Shown here: positions 25,269 to 36,508 of the stretch, piece after piece | Layout: the number at the start of each line of letters is the position of its first letter | Position numbering within the stretch: position 1 is the stretch's first letter | Assembly: GCA_021399445.1 (NCBI GenBank) | Contig: JAJTUQ010000004.1 | Location: 2,914,001 to 2,978,000, forward strand | From: Xylogone sp. PMI_703 | Lineage: Eukaryota > Ascomycota > Leotiomycetes | DNA length: 64,000 bases | Reading direction: 5' to 3' | Notes under the pieces: generated by a model | Told to the model about the DNA's origin: nothing | The model's input: only the letters and a program-made list of their open reading frames with translations | Databases searched by the model: none | Made by a program: the position numbers and the translations under genes

Positions 25269-26938
25269 TCAATGTCCACCACCCTCCTGTTTCACAAGAG
25301 CAGCAACCTTTGCTGCAAGGTCATCAGCTTCACTTCGCGTAGCAGCTTCAGCATACACCCTAACAGCATCCTCTGTTCCACTCGCTCTGGCAAATGATCG
25401 GCCATCCTTAAATTTAGCAACCATAGCATCGATTTGCTCTTGTAGCCCCTCTGGTTCGACAAGCTTTCGTTCGGCGTCGGTAGTCTTAAATATGTTCCTG
25501 TTTCCTACTTCCACGCGAACAAGTCGGTTGGGGAGATCGGTATAAGTTAGATCCCATTCTCTAGGTGACCATGACTTATGGGCAAGAATAGTCTCTACAA
25601 GAAGCATGTCCGACAAGGCATCTCCGACTGTCTGGTTAATGAGGTCAGAGAGAGCCTGCAGAATCTGTAATGCGTTGGCTTGAGCTGGAGATTGAGGCTC
25701 TTTGGTCTTAAAAGCCTTCAAAGCTTGTTGTGAGAAAACCACTGTGCCGTGTCCATTTGCTTCAAAATAGACACCAACATCAAACTTGGTTGCGGCGTGG
25801 TGTAGCCATTTCACGCCAGTAGGGGTACAGACCACAGGCAAACCTAAGGTCTTCTCCACATATTTTGTACTAGCACCGTTTGCATATGCTGTTTGGACAA
25901 CTCCAATCTTCAGCTCCTCAGACAGTTTAGCTTCTCGGGCTAGATCTCCAATGAATGAAGCAGCTAAAGTAGCAATCTTGTCTCCATCCAGAAGCCTAAA
26001 CCCATGCTCCGCATCATTGAAATAATATATAAGTCTGTCTGCATCTCCGTCTAAAGAGCAGCAGCGGTCACCTGGGGCTGCTTTGGAAGACGGGGGTGCC
26101 CTTTGCTTAGTTTTCACATAGTCCGCGCCACACTGCGGGAAAACAATTAGCATAAACTGTACAATGGAGTGGAGCCACATACCTCGTGGTTCAGTGATTC
26201 CGGCTTGACTACATCATCATTTACGACTTTGATATCCACACCTCCCTCAGATGCTGCAGGAAGATATTTTAATAATTCCCTCAACTTAGGCCCACCAACT
26301 CCATTTGCGCAATCGACAGTAAGTCCTCCAACGGCCTTTTTGCCCTTCATTGCTCTAACAAAAGCCTCTGAGAGCTTTTCATAGTAGCCCTTCTCGCTTA
26401 CTTCTCCATATGATTGTGGTGTGCCTTCGGTATTCGTGCATCTTGTTAAATAGTGTAGCTGTGGGGTGGTGAGTAACTTATAGTCGACGTATTCCGTTTC
26501 CGTGGCATCTAATGCGTCAACGAGAGCAGTTACTAGCTTCGGGCCGGATGCTCGTGTATCTCTAGCATAGATGACTCTCGATGGTATCGTAGGGTCAATC
26601 TTAAGTTGCCGTTCCAACTTATGGTAGACCTCAACAACATCCTCGTCCTTTGCGTTGGTCAATTCAGTTGCATAAGCTTCCCAAGCATTTTCAAGCATGT
26701 CCCCCATCGGATCTACCAATTTAACTCCATTATCTTCCGGTGGATTATGACTAGCAGTTATCATAACCCCGATTGTTTGTCCATCAAGCTTTCGAGAGCG
26801 AAGAGCAGCAACAAGCCCAACTCTAAAGACCACAGAGTCGAGAAGGTTAGCTTTCATACGAAACCCCGCAGTACCATATTGAAAGGTCCGGTCGGGTTTG
26901 GGGTGCTTTTTGGCAGCTTCAAGAATTTTTGCATCCAT
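25269..26938 (-). CDS. PCM1: Phosphoacetylglucosamine mutase
   Basis: Two exons, 26938-26183 and 26132-25269, 539 aa (typical 530-560). The phosphohexomutase landmarks are clear: the catalytic phosphoserine in TASHNPPEDNGVK (about residue 67), the metal loop SLDGDADRLIYY, the sugar-recognition loop FEANGHGT, and the phosphate-binding RASGTEDAVRVYAEA near the C-terminus. It converts GlcNAc-6-P to GlcNAc-1-P on the way to UDP-GlcNAc, the donor for chitin, N-glycans and GPI anchors (also called AGM1). It is divergent from MUS81 with 387 bp between start codons. Confidence 0.97.
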
Positions 26939-27325
26939 CGCAGCTAATAATCGGTCAACAAAGTCGTAAGAGACACGTTGAAATGTGGCGGTGGTGGTGT
27001 TGTTCGTAAATTCATTCTGACATGAGGGGTCAACCCTTCACCGTTGCTGGTGCCCGCTCTGGTCAGACCGCCAAGATGCGCCATTTACAGCTAGGTCCAG
27101 GGTGTTCCCGCTTCTGTCTTTCTGCAAGTAATGCCAACGCAAGTCATGTGATAGCGCGACGATATCTTGTCGCGTAATCCACGTCTATTGCTCATCGGAC
27201 GGTTTGGTCTGCCAGTCAACTTTGCTAAGCCCATTATGTGAATCTCAATAACATTTGCTTAATCACCGCTTCAATTGGCCAATTCGCTCTTTGCTTCTTG
27301 CGTACCTACATGCAAAACACTCAAG
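26939..27325. promoter_or_regulatory. Divergent promoter region PCM1 / MUS81
   Basis: A 387-bp gap between opposite start codons, so both promoters lie here. Contains several 'gcgcga'/'cgcg' words near 27155-27175. No named site is recognised. Confidence 0.45.
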
Positions 27326-29041
27326 ATGACTGAATGCGCCAATCCTTTGCTCTTGAGCTGGGTTTCCGAATGGCTTGAAACCGCGCGGGAGAGGAATTCA
27401 AAGGGTGTCACAGTATATAAAAAGGCATATGACTCGTTAAAGTCCTGTCCAATTGTGTTTAGTCATCCATCGGAAGCTCAACAACTACATGGCTTTGGCC
27501 CAAAACTTTGCGAGAGACTTACGGCAAAACTAAAGGGCCACTGTGAAGAAAATGGACTTCCTATGCCAGAGATGCCATATAAGAAGGCGCAACCCTCATC
27601 TAAAGATATAGATGGGACTCAACCTGCACCCAAAGCTAGGAAAACGAAGGCTTATGTGCCAACTCTAAGATCTGGGGCCTATGCCTTGATAGTGGCTTTG
27701 TCAACATTACCTGAGAATGCTACCACGGGCATCACAAAAGCCGAGCTCATCGAGCTGGCCCAACCTCATTCGGATTCATCTTTTAGTGCTCCTAGCGATC
27801 CAACTAAATTTTATACTGCTTGGAATTCCATGAAGACACTCATAGATAAGGATCTTGTATACGAAAAAGGCCGCCCGTTGAGAAGATATGCATTGACCGA
27901 GGAAGGTTGGGAGACTGCCAGACGTATCAGATCGACTCGGGATCCAACGCGAAGTCATTCTGCCAATGCTAAGGGTAAGAATATCTCTCCTGATTCGGTT
28001 ACACTTCATGAAAACCTCCTGGGAGATTTGGAAAAAGATGTGCTTGAAGAGCCATCTGTAACCCAGGATACCATACCTCAAGGGGAAAGCATTACGAATG
28101 AGTCATCATTACCGAGCTTTTCTCCCATAGTCGTTCAACCAGGAGCTTTCTCCATCCGTCTGTTGCTTGATAATCGAGAAGTTCGGGCGAAACAAGACCG
28201 GGATTATATGCAAGATGAGCTAGCTAAGAAAGATGTCCCGCCAATTGTCAGAAGCTTGGAATTAGGGGACGCTCTCTGGGTTGCTAAATGTCATGACCCT
28301 ACATTACTATCTCGTCTTGGTGCCGACGGCGATGAGATTGTACTTGACTGGGTTGTAGAAAGGAAACGTCTAGACGATCTTGTTAGTAGTATCAAAGATG
28401 GGCGCTTTCACGAGCAGAAGTTCCGCTTGAAAAGATCAGGGGTCAGAAATGTGATCTACATCATCGAAGAGATTTCGATGAACAGCGATCACTTTCAAAA
28501 ATACGAAGAAGCCGTCAAATCCGCCATTGCCGGCACTCAAGTTGTCAACGGTTATTTTGTAAAGAAGACCCAAAAAATGGATGACACGATTCGCTATCTG
28601 GCTAGAATGACGATGCTTCTAAAAGGCATGGTTGAGAAGAAGCCATTGTATCTTATCCCCACGAAGGTTATTACTCTGCAGAACTATTTACCTCTATTGG
28701 CCCACTTGGACAAAACTGAGGCGGACAAGAAATATAATATCACGTACACAGCATTTGCATCCCTAGCATCTAAATCCGAAACCCTCACACTGAGAGATAT
28801 CTACCTCAAGATGCTTATGTGCACAAGAGGGGTTACTGGGGAAAAGGCCTTAGAGATACAAAAGAGGTGGAGAACGCCTATTGAGTTCATCGAAGCTTTT
28901 AAGAAATACGATCAAGATGGAGATGCATCCAGAAAGCGAAAGGCCGAATTGGTGTTCGGTGAGATGGGCAACTTAGTAGGACGAAAGAAAATCGCCAAGA
29001 TCCTCAGCCACAAAATCGCAGAAGTATGGGGAGATATTTGA
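27326..29041 (+). CDS. MUS81: Crossover junction endonuclease MUS81
   Basis: Single exon, 571 aa. The start is the ATG at 27326 (MTECANPLLLSWV); the open frame extends upstream only with non-ATG codons. An N-terminal helix-hairpin-helix lies at about residues 10-80 (LHGFGPKLCERL). A winged-helix segment spans about 110-200. The XPF-type nuclease domain spans about 265-420, with LLLDNRE and the signature ERKRLDDLVSSIKDGR. A C-terminal HhH pair follows (about 490-570). With its Eme1-type partner it cuts flaps, stalled forks and Holliday junctions in the nucleus. No introns, unlike most neighbours. Its 3' end is overlapped on the other strand by a long open frame. Confidence 0.96.
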   Translation: MTECANPLLLSWVSEWLETARERNSKGVTVYKKAYDSLKSCPIVFSHPSEAQQLHGFGPKLCERLTAKLKGHCEENGLPMPEMPYKKAQPSSKDIDGTQPAPKARKTKAYVPTLRSGAYALIVALSTLPENATTGITKAELIELAQPHSDSSFSAPSDPTKFYTAWNSMKTLIDKDLVYEKGRPLRRYALTEEGWETARRIRSTRDPTRSHSANAKGKNISPDSVTLHENLLGDLEKDVLEEPSVTQDTIPQGESITNESSLPSFSPIVVQPGAFSIRLLLDNREVRAKQDRDYMQDELAKKDVPPIVRSLELGDALWVAKCHDPTLLSRLGADGDEIVLDWVVERKRLDDLVSSIKDGRFHEQKFRLKRSGVRNVIYIIEEISMNSDHFQKYEEAVKSAIAGTQVVNGYFVKKTQKMDDTIRYLARMTMLLKGMVEKKPLYLIPTKVITLQNYLPLLAHLDKTEADKKYNITYTAFASLASKSETLTLRDIYLKMLMCTRGVTGEKALEIQKRWRTPIEFIEAFKKYDQDGDASRKRKAELVFGEMGNLVGRKKIAKILSHKIAEVWGDI

Positions 29042-29827
29042 TATTGTCTTATGACCGGCGTTCTGGTGAAGCAAGTCGGGCCTCCCGGAGGGTCTCTAGA
29101 TTTGTGGGTGTTTGTATGATTACTCCTTGGTACGGATTTCGGGCAAGCAAAGGCGTTCAAATAACGATACGTTTCGATACGCAAAAATAGAATCGGCAAT
29201 AGTGGTCGGATCCACGTTAGAGGAATAAGGCTTAGAAATGGAAGATATACACTATTATTTTGGCCGGCGTATGAAAGCATTTTGACAGTTTTATCAATTT
29301 GACGTTTAGCTAGGGGTGCTTTCGATATGCATGAGCTATTGATACGGAACATGCCATTTTCAGACACGGAGGAAATGGCTCCGTTAAACCGGGAACTTTG
29401 GCTGTCGAATCTCACAATACCAAATTTGCGTGTTTCCGGTAGTAATAACTTATTAGGTGCTTGTTTGATAGTGTATTTATCCGAACCGGGTACACTTGCA
29501 CTGCTATTCAGCCTTTTCATTTCGGCTCGATGGTACCTGACAGCAGCAGGTTGGAAATCTTTCATCCCAGCTGACTGGTGGATTGACCTATGACAGAGGA
29601 CTATTCGATCGCAGACTAACTCCTCGAAAATAGAAACACTTCTCCTTCCGAGTTCTACTTTCAATATGCGGGGTAGGACTGTCCTATAACAGGCTGTAAC
29701 CTATTGCTTCGATGCAATACGGTGTTCAAGGTAGGTAGCGTAGAATATAAAGGTATGAGATCTTTTTTATTCATTGATAGCTCTCAATTGCTATCATATC
29801 GAATATTGCCAGTATTATCTGTCTATA
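29042..29827. other. Intergenic between MUS81 and the GH5 gene
   Basis: About 785 bp. A minus-strand frame stays open from 29664 through this gap and into the MUS81 3' end (to 28912, 250 codons), with no family resemblance. Otherwise no gene is seen. The last part must include the promoter of the GH5 gene. Confidence 0.4.
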
Positions 29828-31418
29828 ATGATGGCCCTGAAGCTATCATTATTCACATTTGCAGCTTTGACCGCCGCCGCACCGTCCTGGGGACTGTCTG
29901 CAGTTGGATCCATTATACCAGCTATTAACAACCTTTTTCGTGGGAATGGACAAATTACACCTCAGATATTGAATACTCTACTAGAGCCCAATGAGATCAA
30001 TCTTGCGAGGAATTCTTACGTGTACCGAGATGGAACGAGTCTTCGACTGCTTGGCGAGCATTGGACTGCTAGTGGTGCTAATGTCTACTGGCTAGGACTA
30101 GATGAAAACGTTATACCACCTCCAGGGAGCCCATTTTATCCCCCCTTCAATGCAAGCTATCCTACTCATGGCAGGATTACTGAGGCCATGAAGACGCTTG
30201 TCACTATTGGTGCCCGTCTCATCCGAAGTCAGACACTCGGTGTGAGTGTTGGGAATCCACTTAGTATGATGCCAGATTTAGGCGTGTATAATGAAGCAGC
30301 ATTTGATACAATTGATTGGAGTGTATACCAAGCTCGACAGCATGGGTTAAGAATAATCGCTCCTCTAGTGGATAATTATGTAGGTTGCCAACCATTCCTC
30401 AGTAGAGATTCTAATATATCTAGGATTACTACCACGGAGGCAAATTCAGCTTTTTACGATTTGCAGGCTATAATATCACAGGAAGTGACAGCCCTCTGTC
30501 TCCAGATACCATGCAATTTTACACGAATTCCACTGTTATCAACATTTTTAAGGATTATATTCGGCATTTATTGACACACCGCAACCCATATACCGGCCTT
30601 ACCTATGCGGAGGATCCAATTATAATTGGCTATGAAACTGGTAACGAGTTGGGAGGTGTTATTTTTGGGGATAAAGATGTGCCTATTACATGGACACGAG
30701 AAATTTGTCAACTTATTAAGAGACTTGGTGAGTAAATCTCTCTCATGATAAGGGAGTCATCAAGTTTCAGTCATTACAGAATATGAATAAGGCAAAGTGG
30801 TAGTCACTGATTCAGCAGATAGGCCCCAAGAAACTCTGCATTGATGGTACCTATGGCATTAACAAGACTCATTTTTCCATCCCTGAAGTCGATATATTCT
30901 CGAATCACTTTTACCCTCTGAATGATACCATTTTAAGCTCTGATATCAGCGAAGTTCAATCAGCGAACCGCGTGTACCTTGTAGGGGAGATTGACTGGAC
31001 AGGACGGAATGGCAAAACGACACCACAGGGCTCCTCTCTCAGTAGCTTCTACGACATTATTCTGGCAAGACAGAACACGTCGCACCCTGTAGTAGCAGGA
31101 AGCCTATTTTGGAGTCTGTTTATGCACAATGTTCCGGATTGCTATGTATGTAACCATCTTATGCAAATACTTTTATACTTTTATTCGTCCACTAACCAAT
31201 GCACTAAATCTGGCTAATAGAACTACGTCAATCACACGGATGGTTTCACAATGCAGTATGGAAACCCTGCAAATCCAGCCTATATAAATGAGCAAATTAG
31301 CACCACTAGGCAGCATTTCTTTGTGATGAAGAATATCGTGGTTGACTCATATCTTCCTTCTGTAGCGTGTCCACACAACTACATCCCAGGGTATGAGGTG
31401 GACTATACGTATATCTGA
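29828..31418 (+). CDS. Secreted GH5-type mannan endo-1,4-beta-mannosidase-like enzyme
   Basis: Four exons: 29828-30379, 30424-30727, 30823-31145 and 31221-31418, 458 aa. An N-terminal signal peptide of about 22 residues (KLSLFTFAALTAAAPSWG) starts from MMALK; in-frame upstream ATGs exist but would bury it. The clan GH-A barrel is evident: 'GANVYWLGLDEN', 'RLIRSQTLG', 'APLVDNYDYYHGG', the acid/base Glu in YETGNELGG, and the nucleophile Glu in VGEIDWTG. It probably cleaves beta-mannans outside the cell; other GH5-like beta-glycosidase substrates are possible. Intron 1 is only 44 nt. Confidence 0.85.
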
Positions 31419-31533
31419 AGGAGGTATCGATAATGTATATCTGGGTATAGTGCTATCTGAAATTCGTATTATCTCCTGCTCTTAAAGATTCCATTTAAGA
31501 GATAAATGTCCCAAGGTATTGCAATATCATGCG

Positions 31534-32687
31534 TTATGCCTTAAGCCTTGCACGTGCCATGTCGTCCTGGGCATCTTTGATCAGGAAACTAACAGCCAGA
31601 GTTAGCCACCGTTGCCTTCAGAGCTTAGAGCATGCGAACTGGACTTACTTGTAGAATATGAATGTTGGAACTACAGTTCCCAAATGCCATAAGCTATGAG
31701 CATCGATACAGCCTAACCATGGAGGAAAATCGAGTAATTCCATGCTCATAGCAACAATGATCCATGCAACCATCAGGCCTGGCCATGCTGCCCACATCCT
31801 TTTAGATTTTCTGTATTTGTCGATACTAAACCAACTCCAAAGGATATTCTGGATAATTCCAACAACCACGTTAGCGGCCATATTGTAGGTGTAATCCCAC
31901 GTGTACCATTTCAAGTATATGACGTGGAGGGAATACAAAGTAATGCATAAAATTGTCCAAGCCTTTAATACAGATCTTGTTTTCTTCCCTCCTTGATCTA
32001 AGCGGAATATCCGGATTACGGTGTAGTAAAGTCCATACAGAACACTTGCGCCAGCAGCGAAGTAGTCCAATTGCTCTGTCCAGATTAGATCCCGAGTATG
32101 AAAGGTCATACTGAAAGTCCAGCTTGCCATACCGAAGTATGCGAGATAGACATAGTACTTCCGTAGTGAGTAAGAAGCGGGTATATTGGCTTTGACTTTC
32201 GCTAGCCCATCATAATGGCCGAGGAAATTGAGAAAAGAGAACAGAACGGAGAAGGGCTCTTGCATGCCGAGAACACGATAGAAAGGCCATTTCCCGTGAA
32301 ACTGAAACACCTCCTCGCCCTGAGATATCCGCCTGTCCGTGATAATGTGTTGGCAAGTGTAATCGCATTCGGATGGACAGTCCCACAGGAGGAGACGGTG
32401 AAAGAGAGCTAATTCCTGTCAGAAGATAAGATCAACAATTACACGCGGCCACTAACGTATATTCACATTGCCATTTGCGCAATTCTCATTTATGCAAACC
32501 TATGTGGGTTGATTAGCACTACTCTCGCGATACCACCAAATGCACAAACCTCAACACACTCCTTAAATTCGGGCAATCGGTCTCCTGGAGAAGCATGCAC
32601 ATAGTTAACAAGCAAAAATATCGCTACTATAAAGCTAAATGCGCGAAAGCGTAGCCTTGAAAGACTACATAGCTGCCTCAGAATCAT
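31534..32687 (-). CDS. PER1: PER1/PGAP3-like GPI-lipid remodelling protein
   Basis: Four exons: 32687-32550, 32499-32467 (33 nt), 32415-31649 and 31588-31534, 330 aa. A signal peptide (FSFIVAIFLLVNYVHA) precedes SPGDRLPEFKECVEVC, the Cys-rich luminal segment. 'LLLWDCPSECDYTCQH', 'QFHGKWPF' and about six further membrane segments follow, with the conserved His residues in TFHTRD and 'DAHSLWHLGT'. PER1/PGAP3 in the ER removes the sn-2 acyl chain of GPI anchors so that a long saturated chain can be added. An ATG at 32783 is also in frame but would place 32 residues before the signal. The second donor (GTGAAT) is weak but phase-required. Confidence 0.92.
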
Positions 32688-32985
32688 CCTGTCTGTGTTC
32701 CGGAGAATAGTTGACACTGGAGAGAGCTCAGGAACGCCAGCGCGCACGACCCCCCCATGTTGCGGGTAAACTACGGCGACCATAGTAATGGTATTATTGT
32801 AGTTAAATCTGGTTATTTCAAACAAGGATGACTAGGGCCAATTAATGTGCAGGAGCAGATCTAGTTATGGTATGATCGATATTCTATGAAGGCTACTTAT
32901 AATATATTTAAATGATGCACAGATTAGTATATTTGTGACACAGATCAGCCTGTGACAATAAGCTCCTATACGGCCTTCTTGGATA

Positions 32986-34394
32986 TCAACCAGCAGCAAT
33001 CTCCTGCTCTTCATCCTCCCATTCTCCTCTGTCGTCCATCTCTTCATTGAGCTCGAGTTCCCCATCTCCTTCAAGTCCTTCACTATCCCACTCATCCACA
33101 TCCATCTCATCTTCAGCATCATCCCCATCATCACCCTTAGTGCCCAGCCCTTTAGCTTTCCTCTTTTTCTCAACATTCTCTTTTTGTATTTTCTTTCTCA
33201 TCTCCTTTTCCTGCCGTCTCTTCTCCCACATCTTATCCATTTCTTGGATCTCCTCTTTTGATTTATGAATATACTCATGCCACATGACCTTTCCGCTACA
33301 TACACCTTCCTCTACCTTTGTCATGCGAAGTTTCATTCGTGGTCCAAGCTCTACAAGCTTTATAGCTTTCTTCTGTACTTGATCCCCCGAGCCAGCACCT
33401 CCGTCTCTGGGTTTCTCACGTTGTCTCCGAGAGAGAATTTTCTTTGTTCTCGTTTCTACAACTTCGACTTCTGCATCTGTATCAACCTCACTCCCGCTTG
33501 TCGCATCAGTCATATACCCTGCGCCATCATTTCCAATCATATAGTCGGCGATATCCTCTAATTTTCCTAGGTTTGGCATGCCTTTGTGCCCCTTTTTAGG
33601 GTTCTTAGATGCCAACTTCTCTGCAGCATTTAGTCGCCGGAGGGGCTTTGAAAGGCCAACTGATTTGGTCGTAATTGCATAGTGTCGAAGATTAATTATG
33701 TATGTGCCGTCTTCACTTTCTGAACGTTCGCGGTTAAGAAGAAGGACTCGTCGAATAGAAGAAAGTGGAGTCGTCTGTGGAGAGATTGGCGGAAATAGAG
33801 ATTGAAAAATAGTTGTTGTTAAGGATTCGAGATGTTTTGGAACTTTGCCCTTTGGATCAGATTCTGACGCAGGGGATATAAAATTGTTCATAACCAGCTA
33901 TTTGAGTTAACAGGGGATAAAAAGATATGGAGATGAGACTGTATATTCTGGCTTACCAAAGGGGGCGTTAGATACTCTTTTCCACCTCCTTTCGGGTGTC
34001 TAAGAGCTTTCCTCACATCTTTACACAGCGAATATTCTTCGACATTGAAATGTAACGTTGGTCCTCTCGGCGTGAGGGCGAGGCGCATGTTTGTATTTCC
34101 AGAGGCTGACCTTGAGAATAAAAAGAGATGCGTTACACCCAATGGACCAGCCATCGTGACATAATCTCGTAATCTATTAGACTTTCTCTCTTTCAATCTT
34201 GCCGCAGTGTCCGGCTCCATCATAGATCGAACATCTTTAACCAGCTGGCTAACACTCGGTCCTACTTCACCAGCACCAATTCGAATAACCATACTCTTGG
34301 GAGACCGAGAGGCTGGATTTGTGCTTGGTGCACTTCCGGCAGGTCCATTTTTAGCACCAACGTGCGTGCGCTTCTTCGTACGTCTGCGCGCCAT
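32986..34394 (-). CDS. SSF1: Ribosome biogenesis Brix-domain protein SSF1 (Peter Pan)
   Basis: Two exons, 34394-33957 and 33897-32986, 449 aa. The N-terminus is basic (MARRRTKKRTHVG). The Brix domain extends from about residue 28 to 300, including 'SLCKDVRKALRHPKGG', 'NNFISP' and 'NLRHYAI'. The C-terminus has the 'LGPRMKLRMTKVEEGVCSGKV' end of the domain followed by a Lys/Glu coiled coil and a very acidic tail. Ssf1/PPAN joins early 66S pre-ribosomes in the nucleolus and is needed for ITS2-side maturation of the large subunit. Its start faces that of RRP3 across 340 bp. Confidence 0.95.
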
Positions 34395-34734
34395 ATTCTG
34401 GATTTTGGTTGCGGTATGAGCTCTTGAAAACTCAATTGAAGCTCCAAATTATTTCGTAGTTAAGGCTCTAGAGAGCCAATCACAGTAGCAGATTCGATAA
34501 GACCGATAAATATTTTCCTCTCAATAATTGTGGGGCCCTAGCAGATCACCTGATTAGTTACAGGGATGTGCCCTTGGTGTGCACGCCAATTTTGCTCTAT
34601 CCGCCTTCAGAAAAATTTCCAGTGCGCTCCAATCAACTATAGACCCCTGTTAGTGCGAGCTGCAACTTGAAATCCACCCTTCGGGATTTTCTCCTAGGTA
34701 TCGTTCTAGTTGTGCTCAAACAACCCAGGGCAAC
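34395..34734. promoter_or_regulatory. Bidirectional promoter region SSF1 / RRP3
   Basis: 340 bp between two divergent ribosome-biogenesis genes. It contains GAAAAATTTCC at 34610-34620, close to the RRPE element known from yeast ribosome-biogenesis promoters, and TATGAGCT at 34416-34423, a partial match to the companion PAC element. Whether these elements work in this fungus is inference. Confidence 0.45.
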
Positions 34735-36217
34735 ATGTCTTCAGCGAAGAGACAGAAAGTTGGTGCATCCGTACCATCTGGACTGGGGAGACCTGCGAGC
34801 TCCAGTGGAACTGAATCAGCCGAAACACCTGTTACTTCTCCAGAGCCTCAAAATGCCAACGGAGAATCTTCTGAGGCGGCACCTAAGACATTCAAAGATC
34901 TAGTGAGCCATTATAGCACTTACACCACACCAATTGTCATCTAACGGACTCTAGGGTATTGTAGATTCATTGTGCGATGCCTGCGCTGCCCTTGGCTACA
35001 AGGCCCCTACACCAATTCAATCAGAATCGATACCTCTAGCTCTCCAAGGTCGAGACTTGATCGGTTTAGCAGAGACTGGTAGTGGGAAAACAGCAGCGTT
35101 TGCTTTACCTATCCTTCAAGCTCTCCTTGATCAACCGCAATCTCTTTTTGGACTCGTCCTAGCACCTACAAGAGAATTAGCCTATCAGATATCACAATCC
35201 TTTGAGGCATTAGGATCGCTCATATCAGTACGATGTGCAGTAATTGTGGGAGGTATGGACATGGTTTCACAAGCAATTGCACTGGGAAAGAAACCACATA
35301 TCGTGGTAGCTACACCTGGTCGATTGTTAGACCACTTGGAAAACACCAAAGGTTTTTCGTTGCGTTCACTCAAATATCTGGTGATGGATGAAGCAGATCG
35401 TCTCCTTGATCTCGATTTTGGACCAATACTTGAGAAGATCCTGAAAGTGCTTCCAAGAGAACGAAAAACATACCTTTTCTCGGCGACTATGAGCTCCAAG
35501 GTTGAAAGCCTTCAAAGAGCGAGTTTAAGGGATCCGCTACGAGTCAGCGTCAGCAATAAATACCAGACAGTTTCCACCTTATTTCAGCGTTACATTTTCA
35601 TTCCACATCAGCATAAAGATACCTATTTAATATCCTTGTTAACCGAATTTGCTGGACAGACAGCAATAATATTTACGAGAACGGTCAACGAAACACAACG
35701 TCTAGCTATTCTTCTTCGAACACTTGGATTCGGTGCAATTCCTTTACACGGACAGTTATCTCAGTCGGCCCGTCTCGGAGCTCTCAATAAGTTTCGTGCC
35801 GGCTCAAGACAAATTCTGGTCGCCACAGATGTTGCCGCACGGGGATTGGATATCCCATCCGTAGACGTTGTTTTAAACTACGACTTACCGCCTGACAGCA
35901 AAACATATATCCATCGAGTTGGTAGGACTGCAAGAGCTGGAAAGTCAGGTCATGCTATTAGTATTGTCACACAGTACGATGTGGAGATCTGGCTACGGAT
36001 AGAGGCGACATTGGGGAAAAAGCTGGAAGAATACAAAACGGTCAAGGATGAAGTCATGATTTTCAAACCCCGGGTTGAGGAAGCACAGAGGCATGCTAAG
36101 AATGAAATGAGGACTCTCCATGAAGATAGAGGAAATAAAGGAGCTGTGTTGAAAGGTAGACGACCAGGAAAAGGCGGAAAGAGGAGTCGCGATGAAATGG
36201 ACAAAGAAGAGGGTTAG
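34735..36217 (+). CDS. RRP3: ATP-dependent rRNA helicase RRP3 (DDX47)
   Basis: Two exons, 34735-34902 and 34955-36217, 476 aa. All DEAD-box motifs are readable: Q motif (GYKAPTPIQ), I (AETGSGKT), Ia (PTRELA), Ib (TPGR), II (DEAD), III (SAT), IV (IIFTRT), V ([10 protein letters not shown]) and VI ([10 protein letters not shown]). The short N-terminal extension and the basic C-terminal tail ([14 protein letters not shown]) fit Rrp3/DDX47, which acts in the nucleolus on 35S pre-rRNA during 18S formation. The ATG chosen yields the usual leader; the intron splits DL|GIVDSLC in phase. Confidence 0.95.
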
Positions 36218-36508
36218 CTAATTGTCAACAATATATTTATGAACAATACGCATTGTCATCGTCAAGTTATCGAGCGGTGTTGCTTTTCATTCTTGAATCA
36301 TCAATTCATATACGATTTCCACCTCTACAGTGCGGAATTCCGCCGTCCTCGATTGTTATCGGTGCCCACAATGTTCACCTCGGCACCGCGAGCCGATCGG
36401 CGCCCCCGCCCGTAGATACCTCCGATTCTGGGGTAGCTTTCAAGGATAGCTAAGAAATCTTTGGACTCTCGCTCTTCCTCATACTTGTTCTTATTCAATG
36501 CATATACA

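Noticed and set aside
27275..27325. N-terminal extension of MUS81
   Set aside because: The extra codons begin with TTG; the first ATG at 27326 gives the normal N-terminus.
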